Positions 59,730-64,000 of a stretch of DNA of 64,000 bases are shown here, in pieces. This DNA is from Manduca sexta (Eukaryota; Arthropoda; Insecta; Lepidoptera; Sphingidae): NCBI RefSeq assembly GCF_014839805.1, contig NC_051138.1, forward strand, positions 5,578,983 to 5,642,982, given 5' to 3'. The notes beneath the pieces were generated by a model. The model worked only from the letters and a program-made list of their open reading frames with translations. It searched no databases and was not told the DNA's origin. The first letter of the stretch is position 1, and every line of letters begins with the position of its first letter. Position numbers and translations under genes: made by a program.

Positions 59730-59918
59730 CTAGTTTTCGCTCGCGATTCCGCCCGCGTGAAACAGTTTTTTCGGGATGAAAGTCTCGCTTTATATTTTAC
59801 TGGGATAAAAAGTAACCTATAGCATTCAGGAGTAACGTATCTTCCTATAAGTATTTTTTTTTAAATGTGTTTAATGCTTCCTGAGATTCGCGCGTTATAA
59901 CGTAACGCAATATAAACA
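59730..59918 (-). mobile_element. Short Helitron relic in the dac intron
   Basis: CTAG at 59730 is followed by ttttcgctcgcgattccgcccgcgtg, agttttttcgggat, ctatagcattcaggagtaacgta and cctgagattcgcgcgtt. This is the order of the element at 2504-3390 without the tandem array. The 5' end is degraded. It is the only mobile element I recognise between 46.2 and 64 kb. Confidence 0.7.
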
Positions 59919-62900
59919 AAAAGTAGAAAATCTCATTACAAAACATACTAATTATATATATACATATGAAAATAAAATTAACAAGATATATAGTCGAGTG
60001 TGGGCGGTTATTAAATAATTTATTGACTACAAACTATTCGAGAGGGGTTCTGTACAAATGGCCCGCTAAGATACTGAGAACTCTTGTTATGGAATATTGC
60101 TAACGTAAACTTTGCCCATGAAACTTAAATGGATTCGCACAGCTATATTGCGAGCGTGAACAGATTTAAACTATCTTTCAAATTTATTTTCCGTCTTAGA
60201 GGCGAATGCAAATATTGTTCTCGAATTATTCGCTGAGGAATATTTTATCTTTGTAGTGATATTATTTGCTCTTCAGTGTTTTAAGTTTTTGGATTTTATA
60301 GTAAATAATACCGCTAAGTAGTTTTTTCGATTATTATAACCGTTATTTTATTTCTTGTCTCTTTCACTCAAAGTTAGGAAGAACGAAAAGCCGCATGATC
60401 AATTTACAGCAAAACATAAAGCTTTATTTACACTTTATCAAAACAATAAAATAGCAACGCGGCCCTGATTGAGTTTGCACCGAACCTTTTATAGCTTTCA
60501 ATGTACATTTCGTCCTGTCAGTTGCAAATTACACGGGCTGCCCATTCACGCTCAAAAATCACTCTCAATTGAGTCAAGTGGGACAAAATAAAAGGTGAAT
60601 TCATCATAGGGGTGCGAACCGGCACCCCCTATCGGGAAACCAGGGCGGAAAACGTATGTCCGCTCCATTTGTAAACACTAACAGGTGCTGCCCGCTTTTG
60701 ACAGTTTATTAAATTAACTGGCCGCACCATTGTTACTGATCGGAACATCAAAGAAATATAATCAATAATTGTGACCTTAGACGCTTCTTATTTGTTTATA
60801 TGTTATACGAATAAATTATGTAATTAGCACACCAGGCCTTATTGCCAACAGGACAAATTTAATTAAGTTCAAAATTAATTAAACATCGTTCATTGATATG
60901 ATGTTTTTTTTTTCAAATTTCACGTAATATCACTGGTGACCATAAAATACAAGTCCATTGGCACCGCTGGTCACATAAGGTCCGCACTGTGAAATTATAA
61001 ATGTCCACGGACGGTTTTCAATTTCAGTGGACATCATTTGATTACGTCGGGTAATGTAAACGCGCACGCATATCGCAAGGGCAGGACATAATTCGTTTTG
61101 GCTGAAATATTGTCTGTCGTCCGGAAAAAATAATATTGCAAGCTCGTATCATTTTTCAATTTGAAAATGTAAATAAAGACTGAATAGAATCTAATAAACA
61201 TTTAAGTACCGCTATTTATCGCCAGCCGTATTACGGCTCATTGATGGGCTCTGAGCATTTCAAATAAACAGTTAACGTTAGTAATAGAATCTTAGCAATA
61301 ACAAGTCGAACAAGATAAACAAGCAAATGAATTTACTATAAAAACCAATAAGTCGATAAACCGAGCGGGGATTATGGCGTAAAAGTCTGTTTTCTGCCGA
61401 ATGAGAGAATAAACCGAATCATCTTTTACACTCCGACGGCTCAACACGCGAAAACAAGATTCATTTTATTGGCCGGCCGTCAGATTGAATGCGATTTTTT
61501 AAATTAGTTTTTTAAACTAGTTCAGGAATGATTGATATGTAATCTAGTTACTTGTTCATAAAAAGATCGCTTGTCAGATTAGCGTTGCGGAAAGTAAAGC
61601 TTAATAAAGTGCCACGTAATAACACAGGATGTCTATTTTTGTATAATAAAGAGAATATGATATAAGCAGCAACATTAATACGATATCCTGCAATCAATTC
61701 AGTGTACGGCTTCATCGACGTCTGTTACTCGTGTGTGGTCGCGCAGTAAAACAAAGATTTTAATGATCGTACTCTGGCAACGTAAACAATTTATTAATCC
61801 ACAATCGACATCGTTACAATCGACAGACACATTCGATTCATCGATACATCGAATCGACTAGTATCTGTTTGCACGGCTCGATTTTTAATTGCCTTTTCGT
61901 TGTACACAGCCGTCGCATATTTAGCATTGATTCGATCAATTGAACACTGCTTTAATAACTGGGTATGAAAGATGTTTGCCATGTTCATATTTCAATTAAT
62001 AAGAAATGTTAGTAACTTTAGATCGCTAAGTTATGTGTTCGAATTGTAAAAGGTGTACGGAATCAAATAAGTAGTTGGTGATTGATGTATGACCAAACTA
62101 TTGTTGAACCACAAACCTTAATGACTTTTGTCTTCCATAAAACTTATTAATAGCCTAAATTATTCAATGAATTTATTTATTCTCTCAATGTTGTACTTAT
62201 ATCTAAGGTAATTTAAAAACCAACTAGGCAAAATTGGTTTAAAATTCACCGCGGGCCGGGGTAGTGAGTAAAATTTGAGATCAATAAGCGATTTCCCCGA
62301 GACACCGGATGCGGTCCGTTGGGCACAAGTTCAATTATTATTGAATTTCCTATGTCCCCAGTGAGAGCTACACCATGCATATTGAGAAAACCTTACAGTG
62401 TAGAGATTCCCTTTAAGTAACAAATTAATTTACTTACTAACATTGCACATAAATAAAAAACATTTTTATATGTTTAAACAATAATTAACTGTAAATCAAT
62501 AGACGATTTAACGTCTCCCAACAAAATTAACCCCTATAGAAGAAAATTCATTAAACAAACTTTTCTCCTTAGAGTCCGTAGCTTCTTGTTTTTGTTTGTT
62601 TCTATAATTAAAAAGCCACTTTGTCGCCTCCGTTTGCCACTTTATACATTTGCATACAGTTTATTTATAGAGTACTAAAGCTATTAATTTTGTTGGTATT
62701 TTATGTATGAAGTGTGTAATTGCCCATTGATACGACAGTCCGCCATCAGTTAGCATTTGGTCAGGGCTAGTGCACACTGTAGGAGGCACACGGGTGGGCA
62801 CATTACCTTCGCCCGGTGGCCGGCTGTCTCATTCTAGTGTCGCCAGTCGCCAATCGCCAGTTTTGAACGGAGTTCTAACTCCCAACCGTCTGGCGCTAAC

Positions 62901-64000
62901 ACGCAACTCCGGCTCAGTAGTTCATACGCTCCGATGGGCAATTTGTAAATTGTGGCTTAAAATTTAGTAAATTTGTTTGTTTGTTATCTCCCCTCATAAC
63001 TTATTTATGTATGAAAAATGTGAACATAACTACAATACAGACATACTATTGTATAATTCATACATTGAGATAAGACAGAAGACAAAGAAAAAATTAAATC
63101 GCTAGAAAGCTGTTTATACAGGTACACATAAATTAGCGAAGGAAACAATCGTAAACAGCCGTGATTACTGTAATTATAGAACAACGAGTGCAGCGTGTGA
63201 TTACAGTTATTAAATCAATTGACACATGATGCGTGAAGTCGATAGTATCGAAATTGATATTATGATCGTGGCAAACGCAACACGACTGCATTGCCGCACT
63301 TCTCACTGATTCGGTGTCGCACTAATGTCACGAGCCGTTTACATATTAGCCACACACAGACACGATTTTTTTTTGTTATAAATGGCCTTGTTAATGCCGC
63401 AAAATCAAAATATTTTATCGTTACTTTCATTAAACCACGGAAAGGATACCGATCAAACCACAATATTACAGCAGTACATGGCACGTCTAATTATAAAGTT
63501 AATTCATTACGTATGAATTTCATATAAATCCCGTGAAAGTTCGTTTCAACTCCTTAATATAACGCGGAAACATTATAACATTCATTAAAAGACGTTCTAA
63601 CATTTTCACATGCAATCATAAATTCTAATTTGTAGCGCTCACGGATCTGGTTACCACCTCGCCTTCGGTTTTCCAACTCATTGTATGTTACTCCCAAGAC
63701 ATCGCAGCCCCAAAGTGTACATACAAAATTAATTAGACAAAATCTCGGGGTCTTGTAATATTTTATTATTATTTCCTGTGCGAGATATTTTATTAGCACG
63801 TTACATTCATTACTTTTCTCTTAAATGTAATGAATCTGAATAGGATCTTGATGGGCGGCGCTTTGCGTGTGTGTTTTCTTCGTCTACAAGTTTATAATTA
63901 TAGTAGTGGTAATTACAAGGTTGCTCATATTGTGAAACCTTGAGTTTCGTTTCGTTATCTGGCTACAAATGTTGACGGTTTGTTAAATTAAACGTCGAGT
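59919..64000 (-). other. dac: Upstream dac intron, last part
   Basis: No exon, RNA gene or repeat is supported. Moderately GC-richer patches lie at 60440-60680, 60930-61110, 61360-61490, 62240-62400 and 62740-62960. The open frame at 62770-62967 lacks any domain or splice context. That this stretch belongs to dac assumes the upstream exons lie beyond 64000. Confidence 0.5.

Noticed and set aside
62770..62967. 65-codon open frame in a GC-richer patch
   Set aside because: No domain, no convincing splice sites, and not a continuation of dac in any phase.

Overview
The window looks like a piece of a lepidopteran (moth or butterfly) nuclear genome. It is AT-rich and gene-poor, with very long introns. 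It carries tRNA-derived SINEs and short Helitrons of a kind I recognise from Lepidoptera. I cannot name the species.

The only host gene I can support is the 3' end of dachshund (dac), on the minus strand. Three exons are visible: 48406-48552 (coiled-coil part of the DD2/Dachbox-C domain), 47159-47364 (proline-rich linker) and 29524-29654 (C-terminus and stop). They have good splice sites and matching phases. As written, the middle exon is one base short of keeping frame. Its first half reads well from the upstream exon and its second half reads well into the last exon, and the break lies at a run of five C. The rest of 48553-64000 should be a large upstream dac intron; I found no further dac exon there.

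Layout: 1-29400 is the 3' flank of dac. It holds degraded mobile elements: a LINE tail with RNase H, a Helitron with four 123-bp tandem repeats, at least five copies of one SINE family, several copies of a second, Penelope-like fragments and an RTE LINE tail. 29412-29654 is the last dac exon. 29655-47158 is a 17.5-kb intron holding a nested insertion. A compact Ty3/Gypsy retrotransposon (36089-45559, identical 112-bp LTRs, 5-bp target duplication GTATC, PBS, PPT) has its gag interrupted by a nearly full-length CR1/Jockey-type LINE (40077-45111, poly(A), target duplication AAGAT). Both lie in the same orientation as dac. From about 46.2 kb to the end, recognisable repeats almost vanish (one Helitron fragment), which would fit a regulatory-rich intron of a developmental transcription cofactor.

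I found no wholly new system. The observations most worth checking are the dac frame break and symmetric cassette exon, the sense-oriented nested retroelement carrying poly(A) signals inside the dac intron, the Helitron tandem array, several perfect palindromes, and a repeat-free, relatively GC-rich block in the upstream intron.
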